A stretch of DNA of 6,172 bases from Erysipelotrichaceae bacterium. Its GTDB lineage: Bacteria > Bacillota_I > Bacilli_A > Erysipelotrichales > Erysipelotrichaceae. Below, in pieces: positions 1 through 5,785 of the stretch. The DNA lies in the NCBI GenBank assembly GCA_030533035.1, contig JAUNJW010000129.1:1-6172 (forward strand). The letters are read 5' to 3'. Numbering within the stretch: position 1 is the first letter of the stretch; the number at the start of each line of letters is the position of its first letter. A program made the position numbers and the translations under genes. Below the pieces are notes generated by a model. That model searched no databases and was not told the DNA's origin. It worked only from the letters and a program-made list of their open reading frames with translations.

Positions 1-447
1 CTTGCGGTACTGTTTGAGCACATCGGAAGCGTAGCTGTCGAAGACTTCGTCGAGGCTCATGATCAGACCTGCTTCATACAGGGTGGTCAGACGTGCGGAG
101 TCTACGTAGAAGACATCAGCGATATCCTTGTCGGCAATCGCCAGATTCAGCTTTGTGCCGTAGTCATTGGAGATCCATTTGTTGACAAGATTGATATTGA
201 AGCGTTCCTTGTAGGCGCGGTACCAGGGGTTGTTGCCGTAGTCATCATCGCCCTGGAATTCGGTGCCGCTGTTTTCTTCACCCATTGTGGTGACTGTTAC
301 TTCTTCTTCATAGGGTGCCCAGATATCTGCAGGCGGTTCAACGCGTGCGGATTCGTTAGTTGTCGGTGCTGCCGGTTTGGACATACAGCCTGTAAGACAG
401 GCTGCAGCTGCAAGCAGCGTAACGGAAGTACGGAAGCTCTTTTGCAT
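1..447 (-). CDS. ABC transporter solute-binding lipoprotein, N-terminal part (runs off left edge)
   Basis: The start at 447 is followed by 149 codons that stay open to the window edge, so the C-terminal two thirds or more is missing. An n-region (MQKSFR), a hydrophobic stretch (residues 8-18) and a lipobox L-T-G-C put the lipidated cysteine at residue 21, so the mature protein should be anchored to the outer face of the membrane. A low-complexity linker rich in P, T, E and A (about 23-50) follows. The fold then begins with a beta strand (EVTVTTMGEENSG) and segments such as NPWYRAYKERFNINL, LNLAIADKDIADVFYVD and LYEAGLIMSLDEVFDSYAS. This pattern is typical of family-1 extracellular solute-binding proteins, especially LplA-like ones linked to oligosaccharide uptake. 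A GAGGAG Shine-Dalgarno sits 7 nt upstream. It is divergent from an AraC-type regulator, a common arrangement for sugar transport loci. Permease genes may lie beyond the left edge. The substrate cannot be told from this part. Confidence 0.88.
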   Translation of the reverse strand, partial: MQKSFRTSVTLLAAAACLTGCMSKPAAPTTNESARVEPPADIWAPYEEEVTVTTMGEENSGTEFQGDDDYGNNPWYRAYKERFNINLVNKWISNDYGTKLNLAIADKDIADVFYVDSARLTTLYEAGLIMSLDEVFDSYASDVLKQYRK

Positions 448-585
448 TTCTTTTCTCCTCTATTCTTTGTTCAATGATTGGTTTTTTTTAACTCTGTGCC
501 GACGGCTGTGTGGCATCCGGCAGTAAGTTTTCTGAAAAAACGCCGTGCACTGCAAATTTCCATTCACTGCCTTTTGTCAGTTTTA

Positions 586-599
586 TAATAGCGCTTTCA
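586..599 (-). promoter_or_regulatory. Candidate cre (CcpA or other LacI-family operator)
   Basis: Read on the minus strand this is TGAAAGCGCTATTA. It matches the published Bacillota cre consensus TGWAANCGNTNWCA at 13 of 14 positions (the penultimate C is T), with the central AGCGCT palindrome intact. It lies about 140 bp upstream of the lipoprotein start and about 140 bp upstream of the AraC start, overlapping the only -10-like words on the lipoprotein side. Carbon catabolite control of a sugar-uptake gene would fit. The match was made by eye, and a local LacI-type repressor could be the real ligand. Confidence 0.5.
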
Positions 600-665
600 A
601 AATAATAACCATATTCACCGATGCGATCATTTATATCTCAATTCTTCTAATTTTTAAGCTATATA

Positions 666-694
666 ACAAATTATGTCACATTATGATATATAAT
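666..694 (+). promoter_or_regulatory. Likely promoter of the AraC regulator (consensus -10)
   Basis: A perfect TATAAT at 689-694 sits 42 nt before the AraC start codon, which would give a leader of about 35 nt. The hexamer 17 nt upstream (ACAAAT, 666-671) is a poor -35, so recognition would depend on the strong -10 and the AT-rich flank or on another factor. Confidence 0.5.
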
Positions 695-722
695 ACAGAC
701 AGGTCTGCTCAGACAGTGCCCC

Positions 723-728
723 AGGAGG
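723..728 (+). promoter_or_regulatory. Ribosome binding site fixing the AraC regulator start
   Basis: A full AGGAGG with an 8-nt spacer precedes the ATG at 737. It is the reason for rejecting the longer frame that opens at 545, whose extra 64 residues would be translated from promoter DNA. Confidence 0.85.
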
Positions 729-736
729 TCTTACCC

Positions 737-1612
737 ATGAGCCGCAAGCAGCATATTCTTTCCCTGGATGACAAAAAGTATAAATTCCATGTAGCCCGGG
801 ATGAGCTCTTCATCGATCTGAATCTTTATCAGTTCGGCTATGAAAAATGCAGTCCGCTGCATTCTTACGGTCCGGCAATCCGGAACCATTTTCTGTTCCA
901 TTACATCCTGAAGGGAAAAGGCATACTGGACACCAACGGAAACTTTTATCAGCTGAAGGCCGGCCAGGGATTCCTTCTCTGTCCCGGGCAGATCTCCAGC
1001 TACCATGCCGACGAAGATGACCCCTGGGTTTATACCTGGGTGGAATTTGACGGTCTGAAAGCCCGTGAATGCATGACTCTTGCCGGACTGAACGAATACC
1101 AGTCTGTATATAATCCCGTCAATCCTTTTGAAAACTCAGTTCCGGATTATATGCTCAGCATTGTCGACGGTGCCGACCGTTCCCTGATCCGGCTTGTGGG
1201 CCTTGGCATGCTGCTGATGGACGAGATTGTCGTAACCAGTTCCACCCGGATTGTCCAGGAAAGAAAAAAGCTCCGCGATTTCTATATGAAGGAAGCGCTG
1301 AACTTCATTGAAGGAAACTACCAGCGGGATATCTCGATTGAGGAGATCGCCGACAAAAGCGGTCTCAACCGCAGTTATTTCAGCCGGCTTTTCAAAGAGA
1401 CATTCGGAGAGTCCCCGCAGTCTTTTCTGATCAAATACAGAATGAACAAAGCTTCGGAAATGCTGAAAAACAGCAGGATCCCCATTGCCGATGTCGGCCG
1501 CAATGTCGGCTACGAAAACCAGCTTCATTTCTCTCGGGCATTCAGGAATATCTTCGGCATATCACCGCGTGAATACCGGGACCGCAACATGGTTCACCCG
1601 CAGCAGGTGTGA
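737..1612 (+). CDS. AraC-family transcriptional regulator with N-terminal cupin-like sensor domain
   Basis: The product is 291 residues, a normal length for the family. Residues about 15-160 look like the AraC-type cupin ligand-binding domain (FHYILKGKGILDTNGNFYQLKAGQGFLLCPGQ at about 54-85, followed by WVYTWVEFDG). Residues about 185-285 form the paired helix-turn-helix domain: first HTH around 199-221 (ISIEEIADKSGLNRSYFSRLFKE), second around 248-281, ending with the family's G-Y-x(5)-F-S-R-x-F-R and G-x-S-P-x-x-Y-R pattern. This architecture is common in Bacillota regulators of sugar uptake, where the cupin binds a sugar and the protein activates a nearby transporter. The divergent solute-binding lipoprotein is the likely target. 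The start is chosen from the AGGAGG 8 nt upstream. An intrinsic terminator lies about 120 nt past the stop. Family is secure; effector and direct target are inferred. Confidence 0.93.
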   Translation: MSRKQHILSLDDKKYKFHVARDELFIDLNLYQFGYEKCSPLHSYGPAIRNHFLFHYILKGKGILDTNGNFYQLKAGQGFLLCPGQISSYHADEDDPWVYTWVEFDGLKARECMTLAGLNEYQSVYNPVNPFENSVPDYMLSIVDGADRSLIRLVGLGMLLMDEIVVTSSTRIVQERKKLRDFYMKEALNFIEGNYQRDISIEEIADKSGLNRSYFSRLFKETFGESPQSFLIKYRMNKASEMLKNSRIPIADVGRNVGYENQLHFSRAFRNIFGISPREYRDRNMVHPQQV

Positions 1613-1733
1613 GAATACCGGTGAGCGGCACTTATTCCGGTGTGATCCAGAAGCGCCGCCTGACGGGCGGATCCCACGGCCCGGCAGCCCCATTCAAAAA
1701 AGAGCACGTCCTGATAAGGCCCATGCTCAGATG
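1613..1733. other. Convergent intergenic region, no gene seen
   Basis: This is the 3' region of the AraC gene. It holds a small GC-rich inverted repeat (CCGCC 1656-1660 / GGCGG 1666-1670, with GATCC/GGATC partly flanking it) without a T-run. It also has short repeats of CCGGTG (1618-1623, 1637-1642) and GAATACCGG (1571-1579 inside the gene, 1613-1621 outside). No reading frame with a plausible ribosome binding site was found. The minus-strand terminator described separately lies in its right part. Confidence 0.5.
1696..1728 (-). terminator. Intrinsic terminator of the phosphodiesterase-hydrolase operon
   Basis: On the minus strand GAGCATG (starting at 1728) pairs with CGTGCTC (ending at 1702), with one G-T pair. 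A small internal loop and a 3-bp CCT/AGG upper stem follow, then six T residues (1701-1696). It lies 37 nt beyond the hydrolase stop, downstream of the opposing gene's terminator hairpin. Confidence 0.75.
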
Positions 1734-1759
1734 AGGAAGGAATTATATCCTTCTTTTTT
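1734..1759 (+). terminator. Intrinsic terminator of the AraC regulator gene
   Basis: GAAGGA (1736-1741) pairs with TCCTTC (1748-1753) around the loop ATTATA, extended by a G-T and an A-T pair, and TTTTTT follows at 1754-1759. The T-run is only on the plus-strand side, so it should end the AraC transcript. It stops 5 nt short of the opposing gene's stop codon. Confidence 0.75.
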
Positions 1760-1764
1760 ACGTT

Positions 1765-2727
1765 TCAGTCAATCATTTCCGAGAATATGCGCCAGAAGTT
1801 CAGAAGATCCATGAAGTACTTTCTGCGGCTGTATCCGTCGGCGTTGAACAGTTCATGTTCGCAGCCTTCATAGACATTGAGCCACACCATTCTTGAAGCG
1901 TTTCTGAATTCATTCTGGCCGTCATTGTCCACCATGCCGTCGTTGCCGGCCTGGCAGACAAGCACGGGAACTGCGATTTTTGCGGCATCGGCGACAGCGG
2001 CGTCGGTCGCTTTCTTGGCAGCGGCAGCCCAGGCCCAGGTTCCGCCCCAGGTCTGATAATCAATATCCCTGTTCCTCTGATCGAACTGATATTCATAGCG
2101 GTCGCGGTCCATGGCCGAGGAAGAAAGGAACTGGTCCTCCCCTCTCCATTCATGCTGGCCGGGGGCGAAATTCTCGGAAAGATCCGTAATCCTTGTATAG
2201 ACAGCCAGGGCGTCGATGGCAGGATCGGGAATGCCGCCGTAATTCACCTTCAGCATCGGCGAGCTGAGAACCGCGCAGCGGAACACGTCCGGATATGTTT
2301 CCAGGAACATGGCGCCGGCAGTGCCGCCCATCGAATGGCAGAACAGGAACAGCTTTCCGGTCAGACTGTTTTTCTTTACGACCTGATTGACAAAGGCATA
2401 GATGTCTTCCACATATTCTTCAAAGGAATCCACATAGACACGCTGGTCGTCAAAATGCTTTGACCTTTCGCTTTTGCCATGGCCCCTGAGTTCCAGGAAG
2501 AAGACGGAATAGCCGGCCTCGTAAAAGCGCCAGGCGGTTTCATGGTATTTTCCGAAGAACTCGCAGAAGCCGTGCACCATGACGACAGCTGCCTTTTCCT
2601 GCGGATTGACTGCCTGGTGATAATGCAGGCGCAGGCCGTCAAAGGACTCTGTATAGCCGTCCTCCGTTTTGTTCTCAAGCCAGGGCTCTATGGTTTCCTC
2701 AATGAATTTTCTGAACGATTCATGCAT
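1765..2727 (-). CDS. Alpha/beta-hydrolase, lysophospholipase / monoacylglycerol lipase type (Hydrolase_4)
   Basis: The product is 320 residues with no signal peptide or membrane segment, so cytoplasmic. It has the order of a serine alpha/beta-hydrolase of the PldB/S33 type: oxyanion-hole region VHGF (51-54), ELRGHGKSE (79-87), nucleophile elbow C-H-S-M-G-G with Ser132, acid loop AGNDGMVDNDGQ with probable Asp263, and His291 in EGCEHELF. A lid-like insertion spans about 165-230. The usual Gly two residues before the nucleophile is Cys130, an uncommon elbow. The family cleaves acyl esters such as lysophospholipids or monoacylglycerols; the exact substrate is unproven. It is the second gene of an operon: its ATG lies inside the end of the phosphodiesterase gene (8-nt overlap), with GAGGTG (2735-2740) 7 nt upstream, suggesting translational coupling. 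An intrinsic terminator follows. Confidence 0.9.
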   Translation of the reverse strand: MHESFRKFIEETIEPWLENKTEDGYTESFDGLRLHYHQAVNPQEKAAVVMVHGFCEFFGKYHETAWRFYEAGYSVFFLELRGHGKSERSKHFDDQRVYVDSFEEYVEDIYAFVNQVVKKNSLTGKLFLFCHSMGGTAGAMFLETYPDVFRCAVLSSPMLKVNYGGIPDPAIDALAVYTRITDLSENFAPGQHEWRGEDQFLSSSAMDRDRYEYQFDQRNRDIDYQTWGGTWAWAAAAKKATDAAVADAAKIAVPVLVCQAGNDGMVDNDGQNEFRNASRMVWLNVYEGCEHELFNADGYSRRKYFMDLLNFWRIFSEMID

Positions 2728-3463
2728 CTGCGTTCACCTCATCGATGATTCTGCGGACCCTGTCAGGATAATTGGTGATAATGGCGTCCACACCGTACTG
2801 AAGGCAGAAGCGGATCTCGTAATCCTCATTGGCCGTCCATGTGTTGACCTGCAGGCCGCGTTTTCTGCATTCTTCCATGAAGCCTTCAAAACGCAGGTTG
2901 ACAAACCATGGATGAACCGCGTCCACGCCATGGGATGCCGCGTAGGCAGGCATGTCAATGGGACCGTCCATGTAAAGGAAAGCCGTCTTCGCGTCCGGTT
3001 TGAGCGCCTGGATCCGCTTGATGGAATAGTGGTTGAAGGAGGAATAGATCACCCTGTCCTCCATGCCGTATTCCTTTGTCATCGCCAGGATCTTTTCTTC
3101 AATCCCCTCATAGTCAAAGACGCCGGTTTTCAGCTCGATGTTGATGGTGAGGCCTGTCGGGCGGATCAGCTCAAAAACTTCGCTCATCAGCGGAATATCC
3201 GCCCATGGAGCGTCCGGCATGACTTTTGAGAAGTCAAACTGCCGCAGCTCTGCCAGCGTGTAATCCTTCAGAAATCCTTTTCCGGTGCTGGTGCGGTCAA
3301 TGAATTCATCGTGGCAGACAACAATCTGCCCGTCCTTTGTCAGCTGGATATCCAGCTCAATGCCGTCCGCTTTCATTTCAGCTGCCTTTGCAAAGGAAGC
3401 CAGTGTATTTTCAGGGGCATAGCCGGAAGCGCCTCGATGTCCCCAGATCAATGGTGTTTTCAT
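2720..3463 (-). CDS. Glycerophosphodiester phosphodiesterase (GDPD family)
   Basis: This 247-residue protein is a compact single-domain GDPD of the bacterial cytoplasmic (UgpQ-like) type. It hydrolyses glycerophosphodiesters to glycerol-3-phosphate and an alcohol. The TIM-barrel signature is complete: HRG (9-11), PENT (17-20), ELD with Glu36 and Asp38, His51 in VVCHDE, Glu110 and Lys112 in NIELKT, SSFNH (141-145), and NTWTAN with Trp209 near the end. His9 and His51 are the expected acid/base pair and Glu36, Asp38 and Glu110 the expected metal ligands. No signal peptide is present. An AGAGG ribosome binding site lies 7 nt before the ATG. The gene leads a two-gene operon; its last codons overlap the start of the lysophospholipase-type hydrolase, whose product could supply glycerophosphodiesters. 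A UMF1 transporter gene diverges from it across 153 bp. Family assignment is firm; the in vivo substrate head group is unknown. Confidence 0.94.
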   Translation of the reverse strand: MKTPLIWGHRGASGYAPENTLASFAKAAEMKADGIELDIQLTKDGQIVVCHDEFIDRTSTGKGFLKDYTLAELRQFDFSKVMPDAPWADIPLMSEVFELIRPTGLTINIELKTGVFDYEGIEEKILAMTKEYGMEDRVIYSSFNHYSIKRIQALKPDAKTAFLYMDGPIDMPAYAASHGVDAVHPWFVNLRFEGFMEECRKRGLQVNTWTANEDYEIRFCLQYGVDAIITNYPDRVRRIIDEVNADA

Positions 3464-3482
3464 AGAAAAGCCTCTTTCGTCA

Positions 3483-3512
3483 TCTATAATTCTAGTCCAA
3501 ATCAGCGGTCAA
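3483..3512 (-). promoter_or_regulatory. Candidate promoter of the phosphodiesterase-hydrolase operon
   Basis: On the minus strand TTGACC (3512-3507) is followed after 18 nt by TATAGA (3488-3483). The -35 matches consensus at 5 of 6 positions and the -10 at 4 of 6. Transcription would begin just upstream of the AGAGG ribosome binding site, giving a short leader of about 15-20 nt. Confidence 0.4.
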
Positions 3513-3616
3513 AGCACAATGGTTTTTTCAATTGACAGGCGTCATGAATGTTTAGTTTTCAGTGGCGGTTTTTTGAATTAAGATAGATAATGTAACAAAG
3601 GGGAACATTCAAGATC
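3513..3616 (+). promoter_or_regulatory. Upstream region of the UMF1 transporter gene
   Basis: A -10-like GATAAT (3586-3591) lies 25 nt before the transporter start, with no clear -35 at the right distance. A perfect TTGACA at 3532-3537 has no usable -10 at 16-18 nt. A near-perfect direct repeat, GGTTTTTT-C/G-AATT, occurs at 3521-3533 and 3567-3579. The ribosome binding site is AAAGGGG (3597-3603) with an unusually long spacer of 13 nt to the ATG. Confidence 0.35.
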
Positions 3617-4855
3617 ATGTTTAAGAATTTCAACAAACTGGAGAAGTCATGGATTTACTATGACGTCGGCAACTCCGCGTTTACTATGATGGTTTCCACC
3701 ATCATCCCGATCTGGTTCAACACCCTGGCTGACAATGCCGGTCTGACATCGGCCCAGTATCTGGCACAGTGGAGTTTCGCAACCTCAATCGCAACCATCT
3801 GCACGGCCTTCATGGGACCGGTCTTCGGAGCCATTTCAGATAATAAAGGCTATAAAAAACCGATGTTCCAGTTCTTCCTGCTGGCCGGTGTCGCCGGCTG
3901 CGCGCTGCTCGGTGTCGTTCCGGCATGGGGCATCTACCTGGTCACCTATATCGTCGCCAAGGTCTGCTATCAGATCTCACTTGTCCTGTATGACTCGATG
4001 CTGACGGACGTCACGACCGCGGACAGAATGGACCTTGTCTCTTCACAGGGCTATGCCTGGGGCTACCTCGGCAGCTGCATTCCTTTCCTGGCTGCGCTTG
4101 TGCTCTATTATCTCGGCACACTCAATATGATTCCGATCAAGCTGGCGATCATGCTCGACTTCATTATCGTCGCCCTCTGGTGGTTCGGCGTGACAGTCCC
4201 GCTGCTGAAGAACTACCATCAGGTGAACTTTATCGAGACCAACGCCAACGCGATCAAGGAAAGCTTCAGGAGACTCGGCAACACACTGGTCCACATGTAC
4301 CAGAACGAAAAGAACGTATTCTGGTTCCTGCTTGCCTTCTTCTTCTATATTGACGGTGTCTACACCATCATCGATGAAGCGGTCGCCATCGGCACATCGC
4401 TCGGCCTGGACCAGATGGGCCTGCTCGTTGTCCTGCTGCTGACCCAGGTTGTCGCCTTCACATTCGCGACAATCTTCGGCAAGCTGTCAGAAAAGTACAG
4501 CTCGCTCACCCTGATCTCGGTATGTATCTGCGGCTACTTCGCCGTCGCGATCTACGCGCTGTTCATGAAGACATTATGGCAGTTCGGCATCATGGCCTTC
4601 ATCGTCGGCATGTTCCAGGGCGCCATCCAGGCTCTCTCCCGTTCCTACTATGCGCAGATTATTCCGGCGGAAGCTTCCGGCGAATACTTCGGACTCTATG
4701 ACATCTGCGGCAAGGGCGCTGCTTTCATGGGCACAACCCTGGTCGGTATCACAGTATCCATCACCAACAGCGTCAACATCGCTGTCGGCACACTCGGCAT
4801 CCTGTTTGTCATGGGCTTCCTCTTCTTAAGAAAATCCAGTTCCCTGACAAATTGA
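3617..4855 (+). CDS. MFS transporter of the UMF1 / Atg22-like family
   Basis: This 412-residue protein is a polytopic inner-membrane protein with about 12 hydrophobic segments. Family marks are the N-terminal W-x(3)-D-V-G-N-S-A-F motif (12-22), the MFS loop 2-3 motif G-A-I-S-D-N-K-G-Y-K-K-P (71-82), the second-half opening FFFYIDGVYTIIDEA (241-255), and GMFQGAIQALSRSYYAQIIP followed by EYFGLYD (331-362), which is highly characteristic of UMF1 proteins (COG2270). A hydrophilic loop at about 200-232 separates the two six-helix halves. Yeast Atg22 exports amino acids from the vacuole; bacterial UMF1 substrates are largely unknown, so none is assigned. Codon use is strongly biased to C-ending codons, suggesting good expression. 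The gene stands alone on the plus strand between a divergent phosphodiesterase operon and a convergent murF-asparaginase pair and ends at a bidirectional terminator. Confidence 0.9.
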   Translation: MFKNFNKLEKSWIYYDVGNSAFTMMVSTIIPIWFNTLADNAGLTSAQYLAQWSFATSIATICTAFMGPVFGAISDNKGYKKPMFQFFLLAGVAGCALLGVVPAWGIYLVTYIVAKVCYQISLVLYDSMLTDVTTADRMDLVSSQGYAWGYLGSCIPFLAALVLYYLGTLNMIPIKLAIMLDFIIVALWWFGVTVPLLKNYHQVNFIETNANAIKESFRRLGNTLVHMYQNEKNVFWFLLAFFFYIDGVYTIIDEAVAIGTSLGLDQMGLLVVLLLTQVVAFTFATIFGKLSEKYSSLTLISVCICGYFAVAIYALFMKTLWQFGIMAFIVGMFQGAIQALSRSYYAQIIPAEASGEYFGLYDICGKGAAFMGTTLVGITVSITNSVNIAVGTLGILFVMGFLFLRKSSSLTN

Positions 4856-4862
4856 TAAAAAC

Positions 4863-4892
4863 AAAAAAGGGAGATCGCTCAGATCTCCTTTT
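4863..4892. terminator. Bidirectional intrinsic terminator shared by transporter and asparaginase genes
   Basis: GGAGATC (4870-4876) pairs perfectly with GATCTCC (4882-4888) around the loop GCTCA. An A-run (4863-4868) lies on the left and TTTT (4889-4892) on the right, so the T-run follows the stem in both directions: six T on the minus strand, four on the plus strand. The minus-strand gene's stop TGA (4881-4879) lies in the loop and its last codons form one side of the stem. Confidence 0.82.
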
Positions 4893-5784
4893 CATATGCT
4901 TTGATGACTGTTTTCCCATTCACTTTCGCGGCTGACCAGAGCTGTGTTCCGTGTTCTTTGTCCGCTGTGGAAAACGTGAAGTCCACATTGGTTCCGACGC
5001 CCCAGGAGCCGTCCGGCGCCAGGGTGATCAATGACATCGCATTGGCTGAGCCATTGCGTTTTTTCAGTTTTGCGTCAAGCTCATCCACTGCTTTCTGCGC
5101 GGCTTCCATGGCGCTGTATCCTTCCTTCATGAAGAAGACAGCCGCATAGCTTAGAGCCCCCTTGAGGATCTCCTCCCCCATGCCGGTCGCGGCCGCCGCG
5201 CCGCATTCGCTGTCAGCGTAAAAGCCGCTGCCGGGCACAGGCGTGTCCCCTACCCGTCCGGGTTCTTTCATGAACAGGCCGGAAGTGGAGGTCGCGGCAC
5301 ACAGGGTGCCGTTATGGTCCAGGGTCAGGAAACAGACGGTGTCATGGCCGTCATAGGCGGTCAGTTCCTTCAGTCTTTCCTTTTCCCGCTCATAAATCTC
5401 TCTGGCTTCTTCCGTCAGGTTGTCGCGTTTTTCGAAACCATGGCTTTCCGCCCAGGCGGCCGCCCCTGCTCCCACAAGGAAGTTGTTGGCATTGCCGCTG
5501 ATCAGTGAGCGGGCAATGTTAACCGGGGAACGGAAGCCCTCCAGGGCTGCCACAGCCCCGAAATGCAGTGTGTCGCCGTCCATAAAGCCGCCATCCAGGA
5601 CAACATGCCCTGTTCTGTCCGGCCTGCCGCCGTATCCGACGGAATGGAAGGAAGGCTCATCTTCAACCAGTGAAACACCGGTGACTGCCGCGTCGGCCGC
5701 GGTGCCGTTATTCTCAAGAATCCCGGCTGCTGTTTCCGTGCCATGGAATGCCATCTTCCATGTCGCGATGACTGCCCACGTCAT
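4879..5784 (-). CDS. N4-(beta-N-acetylglucosaminyl)-L-asparaginase-like Ntn hydrolase (asparaginase-2 family)
   Basis: The product is 301 residues, normal for the glycosylasparaginase precursor, with no signal peptide. Proteins of this family cut themselves before an internal Thr, which becomes the nucleophile. The expected residues are present: Trp9 in ATWKMAF, the GGRPDRTGHVVLDGGFMDGD substrate-side region (52-71), the autocleavage site H147-D148-T149, then Thr167 in STSG, Arg177 and Asp180 in GRVGD, and Thr200 in AAAATGMGEE, matching Thr152, Thr170, Arg180, Asp183 and Thr203 of the Elizabethkingia enzyme. The reaction would be release of aspartate from N-acetylglucosaminyl-asparagine or a related beta-amide; isoaspartyl or simple asparagine substrates remain possible. 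The start at 5784 is chosen because it keeps Trp9 and follows the upstream murF stop as TGA-T-ATG. No Shine-Dalgarno is visible, so translation is probably coupled. A longer frame from 5901 overlaps murF and is not believed. Confidence 0.9.
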   Translation of the reverse strand: MTWAVIATWKMAFHGTETAAGILENNGTAADAAVTGVSLVEDEPSFHSVGYGGRPDRTGHVVLDGGFMDGDTLHFGAVAALEGFRSPVNIARSLISGNANNFLVGAGAAAWAESHGFEKRDNLTEEAREIYEREKERLKELTAYDGHDTVCFLTLDHNGTLCAATSTSGLFMKEPGRVGDTPVPGSGFYADSECGAAAATGMGEEILKGALSYAAVFFMKEGYSAMEAAQKAVDELDAKLKKRNGSANAMSLITLAPDGSWGVGTNVDFTFSTADKEHGTQLWSAAKVNGKTVIKAYEKEI

Positions 5785-5785
5785 A

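Larger units (their letters stand above)
448..736. promoter_or_regulatory. Divergent control region between solute-binding lipoprotein and AraC regulator
   Basis: This 289-bp AT-rich stretch separates two divergent genes and must carry both promoters. The lipoprotein side has GAGGAG at 455-460 (minus strand) with 7 nt to its start. No good -35/-10 pair is visible for the lipoprotein. The best -10-like words (TATTAT, TATAAA on the minus strand) lie around 583-593, overlap the cre-like site and lack a matching -35, as expected of an activator-dependent promoter. If used, they would give a leader of more than 100 nt. Short direct repeats (ATTCAC at 562-567 and 613-618; CACTGC at 548-553 and 565-570) are possible regulator half-sites but are weak evidence. 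An open frame reading into the AraC gene from 545 is judged not coding. Confidence 0.6.

Noticed and set aside
497..522. Inverted repeat TGCCG / CGGCA as a leader hairpin or operator
   Set aside because: Five-base arms with a 16-nt loop and no T-run or conserved core are too weak to call without comparison to relatives.
545..736. A 64-residue N-terminal extension of the AraC regulator
   Set aside because: The extra segment covers AT-rich promoter DNA including the TATAAT and the cre-like site, has no family similarity, and the internal ATG at 737 has a perfect AGGAGG 8 nt upstream.
1136..1528. Minus-strand open frame of 130 codons
   Set aside because: It is antisense to the helix-turn-helix region of the AraC regulator, with no recognisable domain and no upstream signals.
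1644..1673. GC-rich inverted repeat as the AraC terminator or a repeat element
   Set aside because: The stem CCGCC/GGCGG is not followed by a T-run on either strand, and a better terminator lies about 60 nt further on.
2669..3229. Plus-strand open frame of 186 codons
   Set aside because: It is antisense to the phosphodiesterase gene, which carries all catalytic residues; the frame is a product of GC content and codon bias.
3532..3537. Perfect TTGACA as the -35 of the transporter promoter
   Set aside because: No -10-like hexamer lies 16-18 nt downstream; the best -10-like word is about 48 nt away. It is kept only as a remark in the upstream-region entry.
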